Numbered from the stretch's first letter, positions 1 to 8,607 are shown. The stretch is 64,000 nucleotides of DNA from Mycobacterium sp. GA-1841 (GCF_001954135.1 NZ_MBEQ01000094.1:86049-150048), one strand, 5' to 3'. Made by a program: numbers and translations. The notes: a model not told the origin generated them from the sequence alone.

Positions 1-659
1 TGAATCGCGACGAGCTGTTCGTCTCGACCAAGCTGGCCGCCGAGATAAAGGACTATGCCAGTGCAGCCGCCGCGATCGAGGGATCACTGGACAAGCTCGG
101 GCTCGAGTACATCGACCTGATGCTCATCCACAGTCCGCAGCCCTGGAACGACTTCCGCGGCGGAGACTACGCCGAGGGCAATCGTGAGGCGTGGCGAGCG
201 CTCGAGGACGCCTACGAGGCCGGCAAGCTGCGGTCGATCGGGGTCTCGAACTTCGAGGAAACTGACCTCGACAATGTTCTCGGCGCGTGCACGGTCGCAC
301 CGCACGTGAACCAGATCCTCGTGCATGCGGGCAATACCCCGGCCGACCTCATCGCCTACTGCGGGAGCAAGAATATCCTCGTGGAGGCCTACTCGCCGAT
401 CGCGCACGGCGAGATCCTGAAGAACCAGGACGTCGCCGCGATCGCGGAGAAATACCGAGTGTCGGTACCGCAGCTGTGCATCCGCTACACGCTGCAGCTC
501 GGAACCGTGTCACTGCCGAAAACCGCCAATCCAGAGCACATGCGCTCCAACGCGCAACTCGATTTCGTCATCGCCGACGACGATATGGACGTCTTACGCA
601 ACCTGGACGAACGGGACTACGGCGACGCCAGCGTCTTCCCTGTCTACAGCGGCAAATAA
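1..659 (+). CDS. aldo/keto reductase, 3' part (5' end outside window)
   Basis: The open frame is already running at the left edge (first full codon at base 3) and stops with TAA at 657-659. The translation has aldo/keto reductase hallmarks: LDKLGLEYIDLMLIHSP (the end of a barrel strand, with the conserved substrate-pocket His), the block around GKLRSIGVSNF, and a late SLPKTANPEHM segment that corresponds to the NADPH 2'-phosphate-binding region. The family are NAD(P)H-dependent oxidoreductases of carbonyl substrates; the substrate cannot be told from this sequence. About 218 residues are present against roughly 270-280 for the family, so some 50-60 N-terminal residues, including the catalytic Asp/Tyr region, lie outside the window. 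Base use is typical of the chromosome, so this is probably the left border of the accessory island. Confidence 0.9.
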   Translation, partial: NRDELFVSTKLAAEIKDYASAAAAIEGSLDKLGLEYIDLMLIHSPQPWNDFRGGDYAEGNREAWRALEDAYEAGKLRSIGVSNFEETDLDNVLGACTVAPHVNQILVHAGNTPADLIAYCGSKNILVEAYSPIAHGEILKNQDVAAIAEKYRVSVPQLCIRYTLQLGTVSLPKTANPEHMRSNAQLDFVIADDDMDVLRNLDERDYGDASVFPVYSGK

Positions 660-747
660 CGCCCTGCACCAACGACATTCGTCGCCTTCACAAGCGTCCG
701 TTGTTGCCGACTATCCTCGAATGCACGGATTGGAGGTGGTGGCCCAG

Positions 748-930
748 ATGACCGAGGCGCAGAAAGCACAGCGACGGATCAAGGCTGTGCGCGCGATCCG
801 CCGCAGCTCGGAACTGGAGGGCTCGCGCAGCACCGACGCCACCCGCGCAGACCAGGTCGCCTACGCACGCGGCTCGATCACCGCAGCTGAACTCACCGAT
901 CGCGTGCGCCGCCGCTACAACGTCCGGTAG
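748..930 (+). CDS. VbhA-like antitoxin of a Fic toxin
   Basis: A 60-residue protein that starts MTEAQKAQRR; an in-frame ATG at 721 is also possible. It contains SSELEG, which fits the (S/T)xxxE(G/N) inhibitory-helix motif of class I Fic antitoxins such as VbhA, where the Glu blocks the ATP pocket of the partner. The C-terminal part (YARGSITAAELTDRVRRRY) fits the small helical VbhA-type fold. The stop codon at 928-930 is followed directly by the TTG start of the Fic reading frame, the usual antitoxin-toxin order. The gene is intact although its partner is frameshifted. The family call rests on motif, size and position. Confidence 0.72.
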   Translation: MTEAQKAQRRIKAVRAIRRSSELEGSRSTDATRADQVAYARGSITAAELTDRVRRRYNVR

Positions 931-1566
931 TTGCCACACCCCTGGGATACCGGCGATATCGAGCGCACTTGCAGGCTATTTCGTCTCCGGCACAAGCACT
1001 CTGAGAAACCGGGTCGGAGCCCGCACAGCCGACGAACTTCGGGACGCGGAGAATGACCTCGTCGAGACCCGCCTGATCGAGCTACGCGAAGATCCCAACC
1101 TAGTGGGACAACGCTCATACGATCTCGACTACCTGCAACGCATCCACCAGCACCTTTTCCAAAATGTCTACGAGTGGGCCGGAGACCTACGCACTGCCGG
1201 TATCGAAAAGGGCGGCGAGTCTGTCTGTCCCCCGGGCAACATCAACCAGGCAATGAACCACGTCGTCGACGAGATCCATCGCCACAACAAGCTCAAAGAT
1301 GTGCCAAACGCCGATCTCGCCCTCACCATCGCGTACCTATACGACTACGTGAATTTCACCCACCCATTCCGTGAGGCAACGGCAGATCCACTCGCGAGTT
1401 CTTCGACCTACTTCTGTCCGAACGTCGCGCCGGACTCGACTGGGCTGAAACCGATCTGGACGAGCTGCACGGCGCGTGCCATGCTGCGCGGGCACAATCC
1501 GACCTCAGCGGGTTGATCGCCATGTTCGCAAAGATCCTCGACGATGAGCCCGCATACGATTTTTGA
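931..1566 (+). pseudogene. Fic-domain AMP-transferase toxin, broken by two frameshifts
   Basis: Three frames are needed to read one Fic protein. Frame 1 from TTG 931 gives an N-terminus like MPHPWDTGDIERT. The frame then shifts at about 970 to GYFVSGTSTLRNRVGARTAD and continues through VYEWAGDLR and GGESVCPPGN to THPFRE. At 1375-1376 a single G is missing: the sequence reads GAG GCA ACG, while GAG GGC AAC GGC AGA would give HPFREGNGRSTREFF. After that shift the frame stays open to a TGA at 1564-1566. HPFx(D/E)GNGR is the catalytic motif of Fic proteins, which AMPylate target proteins; here it is interrupted, so no active enzyme is expected. The adjacent antitoxin is intact. A sequencing error is possible, but two independent lesions make real decay more likely. 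Confidence 0.82.
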
Positions 1567-1928
1567 CGTCATCATCGGTGCTGCCGTCCTTCGTCGCCGT
1601 GGTCATCAGTGTCGTTGGGCCCGCCCATACTGGGCTGGCTGGCTGGCTGGTGTCGATTCCAGAACTCCGCTGGCAATGACGCTTCCCTGACCTGTGGGTT
1701 CGGCGAGTTCCATTTTGTTCTGGCAGCGACATTCTCCATTTGAGGCTGGCAAAGCCGTAACCGCACGGTTGTGCAGCTTGCGTGTCTCACTGCACCCATT
1801 TCACTAGATTCGCGGGGCCGCAAGGGTTGTTGGGTGAAACCGTAATCGACGGTATCCACAAGTGCCTGCCGAAAGACACCACGGACTTGCACAGGCGGTG
1901 CGATATCGTCCCGAGATCTATAGAGCGC
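1567..1928. other. intergenic stretch without a recognisable gene
   Basis: No reading frame here looks like a protein on either strand. The one visible structure is four tandem copies of GGCT at 1633-1648. The stretch lies between the 3' ends of the Fic pseudogene (+) and the split RES gene (-). Confidence 0.5.
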
Positions 1929-2339
1929 TTAAAAGATTCGCATACCGCGTAGCCGTGCGGCCTCGACGAAGGGCTTCGTGTGCTTGCCGATGCTGGAGGG
2001 CTCCAGTTGCGTAACTGGGTCGGTACCGGTTTCATCGTCGACGCGCCGCAACCACATCGCGTAGTTTTCACCGAGCGTGGTTCCCCATTTGGAGGGGTAG
2101 AGGATTCCATGCGGACGCTCACCGTCGAACACAATGATCCGCTCTCGAATCCAGGTAGCGATGCCGGTCGTGAGCTTCTTCATATCTGCTGCGGAACTCG
2201 TCAGTTCGCTGACCGTGAGCTGTTCGATCCCACACTCGGCCAACAGGGTCGCGCCCAGCTGTTCTGACAGCACCGATATCGACTCGGCGCCTGTTATGTC
2301 GACGAACCAACCGCTGTAGGGCAATTGCAGTTCATAGAG
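1929..2339 (-). pseudogene. RES-domain toxin gene, 3' half, separated by IS21-family insertion
   Basis: Read on the minus strand, this is the C-terminal half of a RES-family protein. It continues from LYELQLPYSGWFVDITG to HGILYPSKWGTTLGENYAMW and ends RGMRIF-stop. The other half lies beyond the insertion element at 4923-5321. Removing the element and one copy of the 6-bp duplication ATAGAG rejoins the frame exactly (RSLY + ELQLPYSG) and gives one protein of about 267 residues. RES-domain proteins are NAD+-degrading toxins of the MbcT/ParT type, paired with Xre/MbcA antitoxins. This half has no start of its own and is not expected to be made. It overlaps the left copy of the target duplication (2334-2339). 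Confidence 0.82.
2334..2339. repeat. target site duplication, left copy (ATAGAG)
   Basis: ATAGAG directly abuts the TG of the left terminal inverted repeat. The identical hexamer abuts the CA of the right end at 4923-4928. IS21-family elements duplicate short target sequences of a few base pairs, so this marks the exact insertion point inside the RES gene. Confidence 0.9.
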
Positions 2340-2365
2340 TGCGTGTGGTCACCTGACTTGGCCCC
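2340..2365 (+). repeat. left terminal inverted repeat of the IS21-family element
   Basis: 26 bp from TGCGTGTGG to TTGGCCCC; 20 of 26 positions match the reverse complement of 4897-4922. Further copies of the inner core AATTTTGGCCCC occur at 2388-2399 and about 2448-2459. Confidence 0.85.
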
Positions 2366-2523
2366 ACTTTGGTCGGTGTTCTTCACCAATTTTGGCCCCG
2401 GTGGGTGGGTGAGCGTTTCCGGCCGGGTGGGGCGGTGTGTCGTCACGAATTTTGGCCCCACCCTCGTTCAGATCGTTCCTGTCGCACCGTCGTCTCTGGC
2501 GGTCGTCAGGGAGGTCGGTCAGG

Positions 2524-4053
2524 ATGCGGTCACGCGTGGAACTGTTCGAGAAGATCAGGAGGGACCGGCGGCTGGAGAGCTTGTCGATCCGTGAGCTGGC
2601 GGATCGTCATGGGACGCATCGCCGGACGGTGCGCCAGGCGCTTGCCGATGCGGTGCCGCCACCGCGCAAGGCATACCCGGCCCGGCCCCGGCCGGCGATC
2701 GATGAGTGGGTGTCGGTGATCGATGGCTGGTTGATCGCCGATAAGGACGCTCCGCGCAAGCAACGCCATACCGCCCGGCGGATCTGGCAGCGTTTGGTCG
2801 CCGAGCACGGGGCCACCTGTGCGGAGGTGACGGTGTCGCGTTACGTCGCGCGTCGCAGGGTCGAGCTGGGGCTGGACCATCAGGAGGTGTCGGTCCCGCA
2901 GACCCATGAGGCAGGCGCCGAAGCCGAGGTCGACTTCGGCGAGTTCTACGCCACGATCGCCGGGCTGGTGGTGAAGTGCTGGATGTTCGTGATGCGACTG
3001 TCGCACTCGGGCAAAGCATTTCACGTCGCGTTCGCCACCCAGGCCCAGGAGGCGTTCCTGGAGGGCCACGTACTGGCCTTTGAGCACTTCGGCGGGGTGC
3101 CGGCCCGGATCCGCTACGACAACCTCAAACCCGCCGTCGTCCGGGTCCTCAAAGGCCGTGACCGTACGGAGTCTGAACGGTTCACCGCGCTGCGCAGCCA
3201 CTACGGGTTCGACTCGTTCTTCTGCCGCCCCGGGGTCGACGGAGCCCATGAGAAGGGCGGTGTGGAGGGCGAGATCGGCCGCTTCCGGCGCCGCCACCTC
3301 GTCCCGGTCCCCAAGGTCGCCTCTGTGGCCGAGCTCAACGAGTTGATCGCCACTGCCGACCACCTCGATGACGACCGAGTGATCACTGGCCGCCCGATCA
3401 CCATCGGGGCGGCGTTCGCCGCCGAAGCCCGCGCGTTGATGCAGTTGCCTGCCGAGGGGTTCGACTGCGCGCGGCTGCTGCACGCCCGGGTCGACAATCG
3501 GGCCAGAGTGTCTGTGCGGCAATGCTTCTACTCTGTTCCGGCCCGCTACGCCGGGCGGCGTCTGCCGGTGCGTCTGGCCGCCCGGACTGTCGAGATCTAT
3601 GACGGACCCCGGCCGGTGGCCTCCCACGAACGCGCGGCCGGACGCTACGTGGAAGTCCTGTGCCTGGATCACTATCTGGAAGTCCTGGCGAGAAAACCCG
3701 GCGCACTGCCCGGGGCGACCGCCCTGGCACAGGCCAAGGCCCGCGGCGTGTTCACCAGCAGCCACCAGTCCTACTGGGATGCCGCCCGAACCGCCCGTGG
3801 CGATGCCAAGGGCACCCGCGCCCTGATCACCGTCCTGCTGGCGCACCGCAGCCTGCCGGCGACCGCGCTGATCACCGCGATGGAACGCGCGGTCACCTCG
3901 GGCTGTCTGGATCCCGAGGCGGTGATCATCGACGCCCGCCGCGAAACCAGCCCGCCTGCCCCCGTCGCCGCGATCGGCGCCCTGGCCCGATACGACCGGC
4001 CCGCACCCTCGCTGACCGACTACGACGACCTGCTGACCGGAAGTGACTCATGA
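2524..4053 (+). CDS. istA: IS21-family transposase IstA
   Basis: 509 residues from ATG 2524 (MRSRVELFEKI); the frame is open further upstream, but protein-like sequence begins here. The N-terminal helix-turn-helix (LSIRELADRHGTHRRTVRQA, about residues 18-40) is followed by an integrase-type DDE core with D137 (EVDFGEF), D199 (IRYDNLK) and E248 (GVEGEIG), and by the C-terminal beta-rich region. IstA catalyses cutting and strand transfer of the element. The stop overlaps the istB start (ATGA at 4050-4053), which implies translational coupling. All three catalytic residues and the usual length are present, so it should be active. Confidence 0.95.
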   Translation: MRSRVELFEKIRRDRRLESLSIRELADRHGTHRRTVRQALADAVPPPRKAYPARPRPAIDEWVSVIDGWLIADKDAPRKQRHTARRIWQRLVAEHGATCAEVTVSRYVARRRVELGLDHQEVSVPQTHEAGAEAEVDFGEFYATIAGLVVKCWMFVMRLSHSGKAFHVAFATQAQEAFLEGHVLAFEHFGGVPARIRYDNLKPAVVRVLKGRDRTESERFTALRSHYGFDSFFCRPGVDGAHEKGGVEGEIGRFRRRHLVPVPKVASVAELNELIATADHLDDDRVITGRPITIGAAFAAEARALMQLPAEGFDCARLLHARVDNRARVSVRQCFYSVPARYAGRRLPVRLAARTVEIYDGPRPVASHERAAGRYVEVLCLDHYLEVLARKPGALPGATALAQAKARGVFTSSHQSYWDAARTARGDAKGTRALITVLLAHRSLPATALITAMERAVTSGCLDPEAVIIDARRETSPPAPVAAIGALARYDRPAPSLTDYDDLLTGSDS

Positions 4054-4841
4054 CCACCACCAAACCGGCGACCGTTGATGCCGCCGCACAAGCCTCCATC
4101 GGAGCGGCCGCCCGTGAACTGCACCTGCCCACGGTGCGCACCGAGTCCGCCCGGTTGGCCGAGATCGCCGACCGGGAACGCCACACCCATCTGCGCTACC
4201 TCGCCGAAGTCCTGGCCGCCGAGGTCGACGACCGCACCGAACGGCGCCGCGCCCGGCGCATCAACGACGCCAAGTTCCCCAGGCTGAAACGGTTGGCGGA
4301 GTTCAACATCGACGCCGTCCCCGCCATCAACCCGGCCCTGCTGGGGCAGCTGGCCGCCGGGCACTACATGGAAGCCGGCGAGCCGGTCGTGCTGCTCGGA
4401 GACTCCGGAACCGGCAAATCCCACCTGCTCATCGGGCTCGGGCTGGCGGCCTGCGAACAGGGCCGCCGAGTCCGCTACGTCACCACCGCGCAACTGGTCA
4501 ACGAACTCGTCGAAGCCGCCGACGAGCGCGTCCTATCCCGGGTCGTGGCCCGCTACGGACGCCTTGATCTGCTCTGCCTCGACGAACTCGGATACGTCCA
4601 AATCGACCCTCGCGGAGCCGAATTGCTGTTCCAGATCATCACCGAACGCGAAGAACGCGCCTCCGTGGCGATTGCCACCAACCTGCCGTTCAGCGAGTGG
4701 GGCACCGTCTTCCCTGACCCCCGCCTGGTCGCTGCCATCGTCGACCGCGTCACCTTCAACGCCCACATCATCGAGACCGGCACCAAGTCCTACCGACTAC
4801 GCACAAGCAAAACCGCCACCCGAGCCAAACGCCCCGACTAA
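4050..4841 (+). CDS. istB: IS21-family helper ATPase IstB
   Basis: 263 residues that start inside the last codons of istA. It has the AAA+ core of the family: Walker A GDSGTGKS at residues 117-124, Walker B LLCLDELGY about 60 residues later, and a sensor region around VAIATNLPFSEW. IstB is a DnaA/DnaC-like ATPase that selects the target DNA and stimulates IstA. The length is normal and no lesion is visible. Confidence 0.95.
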   Translation: MTTTKPATVDAAAQASIGAAARELHLPTVRTESARLAEIADRERHTHLRYLAEVLAAEVDDRTERRRARRINDAKFPRLKRLAEFNIDAVPAINPALLGQLAAGHYMEAGEPVVLLGDSGTGKSHLLIGLGLAACEQGRRVRYVTTAQLVNELVEAADERVLSRVVARYGRLDLLCLDELGYVQIDPRGAELLFQIITEREERASVAIATNLPFSEWGTVFPDPRLVAAIVDRVTFNAHIIETGTKSYRLRTSKTATRAKRPD

Positions 4842-4848
4842 ACCGGGC

Positions 4849-4922
4849 GGGGCCAAAATTCACGACGACGGTGGGGCCAAAATTCACGACGACGGTGGGG
4901 CCAAAACACTTGACGAAACGCA
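4849..4922. repeat. right end of the IS: two 24-bp tandem repeats plus terminal inverted repeat
   Basis: Two perfect 24-bp copies starting GGGGCCAAAATTCACG occupy 4849-4872 and 4873-4896. They run directly into the terminal inverted repeat at 4897-4922, which begins with the same GGGGCCAAAA. Related inverted copies lie inside the left end, so these are likely IstA-binding sites. Confidence 0.8.
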
Positions 4923-4928
4923 ATAGAG
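4923..4928. repeat. target site duplication, right copy (ATAGAG)
   Basis: Identical to 2334-2339 and directly adjacent to the right end of the element. Confidence 0.9.
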
Positions 4929-5321
4929 GGAGCGCACCTCCCGCCAGCCCTTCGAGATGGACCGGTACAGCATGGCTCCGTGCGCCGGCAGCTCTCGCGC
5001 AATCTGCTCGGCCAACGTCGCTGCGTCGCCAGGCCCAACGTCATCGAACAGCTCAGCCAATGGCGTCTGAGGCGGATCCGGCCTGATGTACTCCAAGACT
5101 TCGACGAACGCGCCCGTCGCCGAGGTGCATCCATAGATAGTCCGTCCCGGCGTATCCCAACGCGACCAGTCCTCGACAGGATGGTCGCCAGGAACGCGGG
5201 GTGGCGGATTGACCGGACCGTACTGGGTGCGAGCCACACGAAAGATGCTCTGCCCGGCACTGGCGACGATGTTGAGCCCCGTGGACGCGCAGATAGCCGT
5301 CTCCATCAACGACACCTGCAC
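4923..5321 (-). pseudogene. RES-domain toxin gene, 5' half, interrupted by IS21-family insertion
   Basis: A minus-strand frame from a GTG at 5321 preceded by GAGGAGG. The protein reads SIFRVARTQYGPVNPPPR, then GRTIYGCTSATGAFVEVLEY, the N-terminal signature of the RES fold (the R and Y/E residues of the NAD+ pocket), and stays in family to KGWREVRSLY at the junction. From there the reading frame enters the insertion element. The remaining part of the gene is at 1929-2339. The toxin is therefore expected to be inactive, or at most made as a truncated protein of about 131 genuine residues. The antitoxin gene lies 58 bp upstream on the same strand, the mbcAT-like order. Confidence 0.85.
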
Positions 5322-5379
5322 CTGCCCTCCTCTACACAGCGATCCGGCTGAGTATAGAAAGACTTCAGCTCAGGAATAG

Positions 5380-5769
5380 CTAGGAGTGGTAAGTGTCGGT
5401 GATGAATGCGTCCGCGGCGCGAAAGACAGTGGGGAATTTGTCTTCGCGCAGCAGTTCAGCCGGAGTGATTCCATCCATGCGAGGGTTGGCCGAGATCAGC
5501 CAACTACGGGCGACTTGATCATTTTCCGCTTCCTCGATCAGAAGAAACACGGTGTGGGCGGCCTTTAGGCGCCTCGTCCTTTCAGTCGAAGGCTCGGCAT
5601 GGGAGCTGTCGCCCGGAGGGGCAGCCCAGCGCGCAGGCATCGCCCGGCTCTTGGAGCCTGCGATGTAGGCGGTCAAAGTGGGTCCGAGGCGGGCCAACAG
5701 GTAGGCGACAACCTCGTGGGTCTCCATGCGCGCGGTGTCGTCACCAGCCTTAACCAGCAGGTCAGACAT
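5380..5769 (-). CDS. MbcA/ParS/Xre-type antitoxin partner of the RES toxin
   Basis: 129 residues from ATG 5769 (MSDLLVKAGDD), chosen because GAGGAGG precedes it; the frame extends further upstream. The C-terminal part matches the DUF2384 toxin-binding domain: a helix FLLIEEAENDQVARSWL, then NPRMDGITPAELLRED and VFRAADAFI, the region by which MbcA/ParS-like antitoxins occlude the RES active site. The N-terminal half should be the DNA-binding part, although no clear HTH can be pointed to. It is the first gene of the minus-strand pair and is intact, while the toxin is split. It may still autoregulate the locus or neutralise a homologous toxin elsewhere. Confidence 0.75.
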   Translation of the reverse strand: MSDLLVKAGDDTARMETHEVVAYLLARLGPTLTAYIAGSKSRAMPARWAAPPGDSSHAEPSTERTRRLKAAHTVFLLIEEAENDQVARSWLISANPRMDGITPAELLREDKFPTVFRAADAFITDTYHS

Positions 5770-6698
5770 TTCGCGAACACCTCCTCGGCCAGCCACGAGT
5801 CTATAGGACAACCACGCAGGCGGCGTTTATCATGCGTAAAGTAGCGCAGTAGTAGACGTCAAATATACCGGTTTTGACCGTAGGTCGTCACTTTGGGCTT
5901 CACGTCGGACTCAAGACCAACTGATCAACGGGTCGCGCCGAGCCGGAAATGTTGACGTGCGCAGCACATGAAAGCGCTGGCCAGAGCGGCCGATGGCTTC
6001 TTACGGCCAATACATTCAGAAGGCGCATGGCCCCAGTGACCCAGCAGCCGAGGCTGCGCTCCAAGGAAGCGAGCTGACACCTCAATTGGTCCGTCGCGGC
6101 CGATTGTCATGGCAGTGTGCACGTCTGGCCCGGTCTACCGCTTCAGAGCCTTCGTCCAGGCACGAAGGTGTCCGCCGCCGATTCCTCGGCGGGGGACGCT
6201 CGACAGGCACCTCTCAACATCGGACTTTGGCCTTGAATTCCGTCCGCAAACGTCCCACTTCGGCTCGACCAAGCAGCCACCAAGGACTGCACTGGCAACC
6301 GCAGATATCCCGGAGGATGCGGGACCGGCAGTGACAGCGGAGATGTCCGACCCTAGCTGTCTCTCGGTTCACCAAGTTCTCCGGTGCTTGTTTGAGATCG
6401 TCGTAGTATCCGGTTATGGCGTTGCGCTCTGGACAGATATTCGCAGGACTTCAGCGCCGTAAGCCTGCTCTGCGCAGCGGCATGGGTGAGGCGTACCTGG
6501 CGCAGCATCCTCGGCTGCCGCCAGGTCAACTTTTTGCGTAGCATCGCCGCAGTTGTGCCTCCTTCGGTTGCCGACTCAACTCCTGGGACTATCGGGGCCC
6601 CGGCATGCACCTTGTTCAAGTCAAGCAGTGGGAACCCCTTTGCGCCGGACTTCAGATTCCTCGCCACGGGACACGCCGCACTTCATTTCTCGCAGATT
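5770..6698. other. about 0.9 kb without a convincing gene
   Basis: Several frames of 60-117 codons are open on both strands, but none has a recognisable domain or a good ribosome binding site, and they overlap one another. It may be decayed accessory DNA between the RES/Xre module and the next operon. Confidence 0.45.
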
Positions 6699-6716
6699 TG
6701 AAGCAAACATGCTTCA
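6699..6716. promoter_or_regulatory. dyad operator upstream of the XRE/ImmA operon
   Basis: Perfect inverted repeat TGAAGCA-AACA-TGCTTCA, ending 8 bp before the ATG at 6725. Symmetry, size and position suit binding by a helix-turn-helix dimer. The XRE-HTH protein encoded by the second gene of this operon is the obvious candidate, giving autoregulation. Confidence 0.55.
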
Positions 6717-6724
6717 CTTTTGCC

Positions 6725-7471
6725 ATGCTCCAGTTGGACGAGGCGGCCAGCGATCGACTTCGGGATATCGTTGAGCAGCTACGGGATAGTCGCGTCATCG
6801 CAGTGCTCGAAGCGACCATCGCCGGCGTATGGCACGCGAACACCGCCCGATACGAGCCCAGCGATCTCGGAGACACACCGCGGTCGTTAGGCATCACCGC
6901 CGCCGAGAACATTCGTGAACTCGTCCTCCGTCAAAAGTGGGGTCCCGCAAGTACGGACGAACTCGGACGAGACGTCCAAATCACTGCACCGAGCGGCTCG
7001 CTGCTCGTCGAATCTCGCGGCGTGAACCTTCTCGTAAAGAAGGCCGATTCGATGGTCTCGCTGGTGGAACCCGACTGGAGCGGATTCGAGTGGGCTACTG
7101 AGAGCGACGTGCGTCGGGCTGCAGCCAGGAACAATAAGGCCCGGTATAACCCGCTACAGATTGGTGGTGGCACGCTCTTTGACGGCGCCTTCCCTGTCGA
7201 AGGCGACCCTAAGACGTTGCGCGACGTCATCCTTGTCTGGGCCGGCGGCTCGTCCAGCCCAAACACCGCAGGTTGGCTTGGCCTCCCAACCGAGAGCGCA
7301 GATCATCCTTGGTTGGCTGTGCAGCAAATCTGGTGGCACCAAGCTGACCCCGGCAGCTCGCAACGCGACCACATCGGCCCAACAGATCCAGACGCGGATA
7401 CCTTTGAACGCCGACCGCTTCCGCAACCAGAGATTCGGTTGAAGCCGAAGCCGAAGACGGCAGGTGAATGA
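6725..7471 (+). CDS. unknown protein, first gene of XRE/ImmA-nuclease operon
   Basis: 248 residues from ATG 6725 (MLQLDEAASDRLRDI); the frame is open further upstream, but that part is not protein-like and would run through the operator. I do not recognise a family. It is soluble with no signal peptide or membrane segment, acidic in the first third, with a central region around ITAPSGSLLVESRGVNLLVKK that looks beta-rich, and a basic proline-rich tail (PQPEIRLKPKPK). The stop overlaps the next start (ATGA at 7468-7471), so it is translationally coupled to the XRE/ImmA gene. That pairing suggests it could be the toxin or effector that the XRE/ImmA protein controls, but this is inference only. 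Confidence 0.75.
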   Translation: MLQLDEAASDRLRDIVEQLRDSRVIAVLEATIAGVWHANTARYEPSDLGDTPRSLGITAAENIRELVLRQKWGPASTDELGRDVQITAPSGSLLVESRGVNLLVKKADSMVSLVEPDWSGFEWATESDVRRAAARNNKARYNPLQIGGGTLFDGAFPVEGDPKTLRDVILVWAGGSSSPNTAGWLGLPTESADHPWLAVQQIWWHQADPGSSQRDHIGPTDPDADTFERRPLPQPEIRLKPKPKTAGE

Positions 7472-8607
7472 ACGGGCCTAGTGAAGCCGTGCAAGCAGCT
7501 CGACGTCGTCGGGTCACTGGGTCTGTAACGACCTTCAGCGGTTCGCGGTTGTCGATTGCACGCCGGATGGCCCGCATGTCTCGCGCCGAACTTGCAGCAT
7601 TGGTCGACATCTCGCCGACGGCAATCACCCAGCTTGAGCGGGAACAGTATCGACCGACGACGGCGGTGGCAGCAGAACTTGCACTCCGGCTTGGGGTACC
7701 AGGTCATTTCCTTCAACGCAGCGTAAGCGACCAGTCAATACCCGCTTCGGCAGCGCACTTTCGCTCCCTGCGCGCAACACCCGCGATCAGTCGCGAACAG
7801 GCTCTCGCCCACGCCGAACTCGCCCTCGAAGTGCTTTTCGCGGTTGAAGACTTTGTCGACTTGCCGCCGGCAGACCTTCCTTCATTGAAGGGTTACATCG
7901 GTGACATCTCCAAAGCTGACGCCGAACGTGCGGCGGCAGAAGCCCGTCACATGTTAGGCGTTACAGAAGGACCTGTGCCGCACGTCGTCAGACTCCTTGA
8001 ATCCCGCGGTGTATTAGTTCTGCGGTATCCCGGTGACCAGTTCGACCGTCGTGTCGACGCGTTCTCTACATCGGTGACCAGCCGTCCGGTTGTGCTGCTG
8101 TCGTCGATGAAGGATGACAAGGCGCGCAGTCGTTTCGACAGTGCACACGAGCTCGGTCACTTGCTGCTTCATCCAGATGCGGAGCCAGGTTCGAAGCTAA
8201 TCGAAGGTCAAGCCCAGGACTTCGCTGCCGCCTTTCTCACTCCCGCCGAGCAGGTCATCGATGACCTTCCCCGCAACCTCGACTGGGACGCGTTCCACAT
8301 GGCGAAGCGGCGATGGGGCGTCAGCCTGCGTGCACTCGTGTACCGAGCTCACACCCTAGGTCTACTCTCAGACTCAGCCTACAAGCGCGCAAATATCGCG
8401 TTATCGAATTGGGGCACACCCGAACCCGGGCCCCTCGGCCCACCCGAATCTCCATCGCTCCTTGGTGCCGCAGTCGCTCTTCTCGCCGAACACGGCGTAA
8501 CGGCGACAGAACTGGCTCAGCACGGCGCCCTGCCCGAGGAATATGTCGAAATGGTCGTCGCTGCGGCAACCGACATCCGGCCGAAAGTCAGGCCCACCTC
8601 ACTATGA
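7468..8607 (+). CDS. XRE-family HTH regulator fused to ImmA/IrrE-type metallopeptidase
   Basis: 379 residues. The N-terminal XRE helix-turn-helix lies at about residues 28-80 (IARRMARMSRAELAALVD, then SPTAITQLEREQYRPT). The C-terminal half is an ImmA/IrrE-type zinc peptidase: H227-E-L-G-H231 within FDSAHELGHLLLHPD, followed by the third-ligand helix EGQAQDFAAAFLTP. Proteins of this type usually repress their own operon and are inactivated by, or carry out, a proteolytic switch in response to DNA damage or phage. Both flanking genes overlap it by 4 bp, so the three proteins are probably made together. The upstream dyad is its likely operator. Confidence 0.85.
   Translation: MNGPSEAVQAARRRRVTGSVTTFSGSRLSIARRMARMSRAELAALVDISPTAITQLEREQYRPTTAVAAELALRLGVPGHFLQRSVSDQSIPASAAHFRSLRATPAISREQALAHAELALEVLFAVEDFVDLPPADLPSLKGYIGDISKADAERAAAEARHMLGVTEGPVPHVVRLLESRGVLVLRYPGDQFDRRVDAFSTSVTSRPVVLLSSMKDDKARSRFDSAHELGHLLLHPDAEPGSKLIEGQAQDFAAAFLTPAEQVIDDLPRNLDWDAFHMAKRRWGVSLRALVYRAHTLGLLSDSAYKRANIALSNWGTPEPGPLGPPESPSLLGAAVALLAEHGVTATELAQHGALPEEYVEMVVAAATDIRPKVRPTSL

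Larger units (their letters stand above)
2340..4922 (+). mobile_element. complete IS21-family insertion sequence, 2,583 bp
   Basis: The element runs from TGCGT at 2340 to ACGCA at 4922. Its 26-bp imperfect terminal inverted repeats (2340-2365 and 4897-4922) match at 20 of 26 positions and end in TTGGCCCC. It carries istA and istB with a 4-bp overlap, the standard IS21 arrangement, and is flanked by a perfect 6-bp duplication. Internal copies of an AATTTTGGCCCC core lie inside both ends, as expected for the multiple transposase-binding sites of the family. Both genes are intact and the target duplication is unmutated, so the insertion appears fairly recent and the element may still be mobile. 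Confidence 0.95.

Noticed and set aside
1633..1648. Four GGCT units as a phase-variation tract
   Set aside because: The tract is short and lies outside any supported gene or promoter.
2530..3846. 438-codon minus-strand frame antisense to istA
   Set aside because: It mirrors istA codon by codon in a G+C-rich gene, has no domain, and istA has all its catalytic residues.
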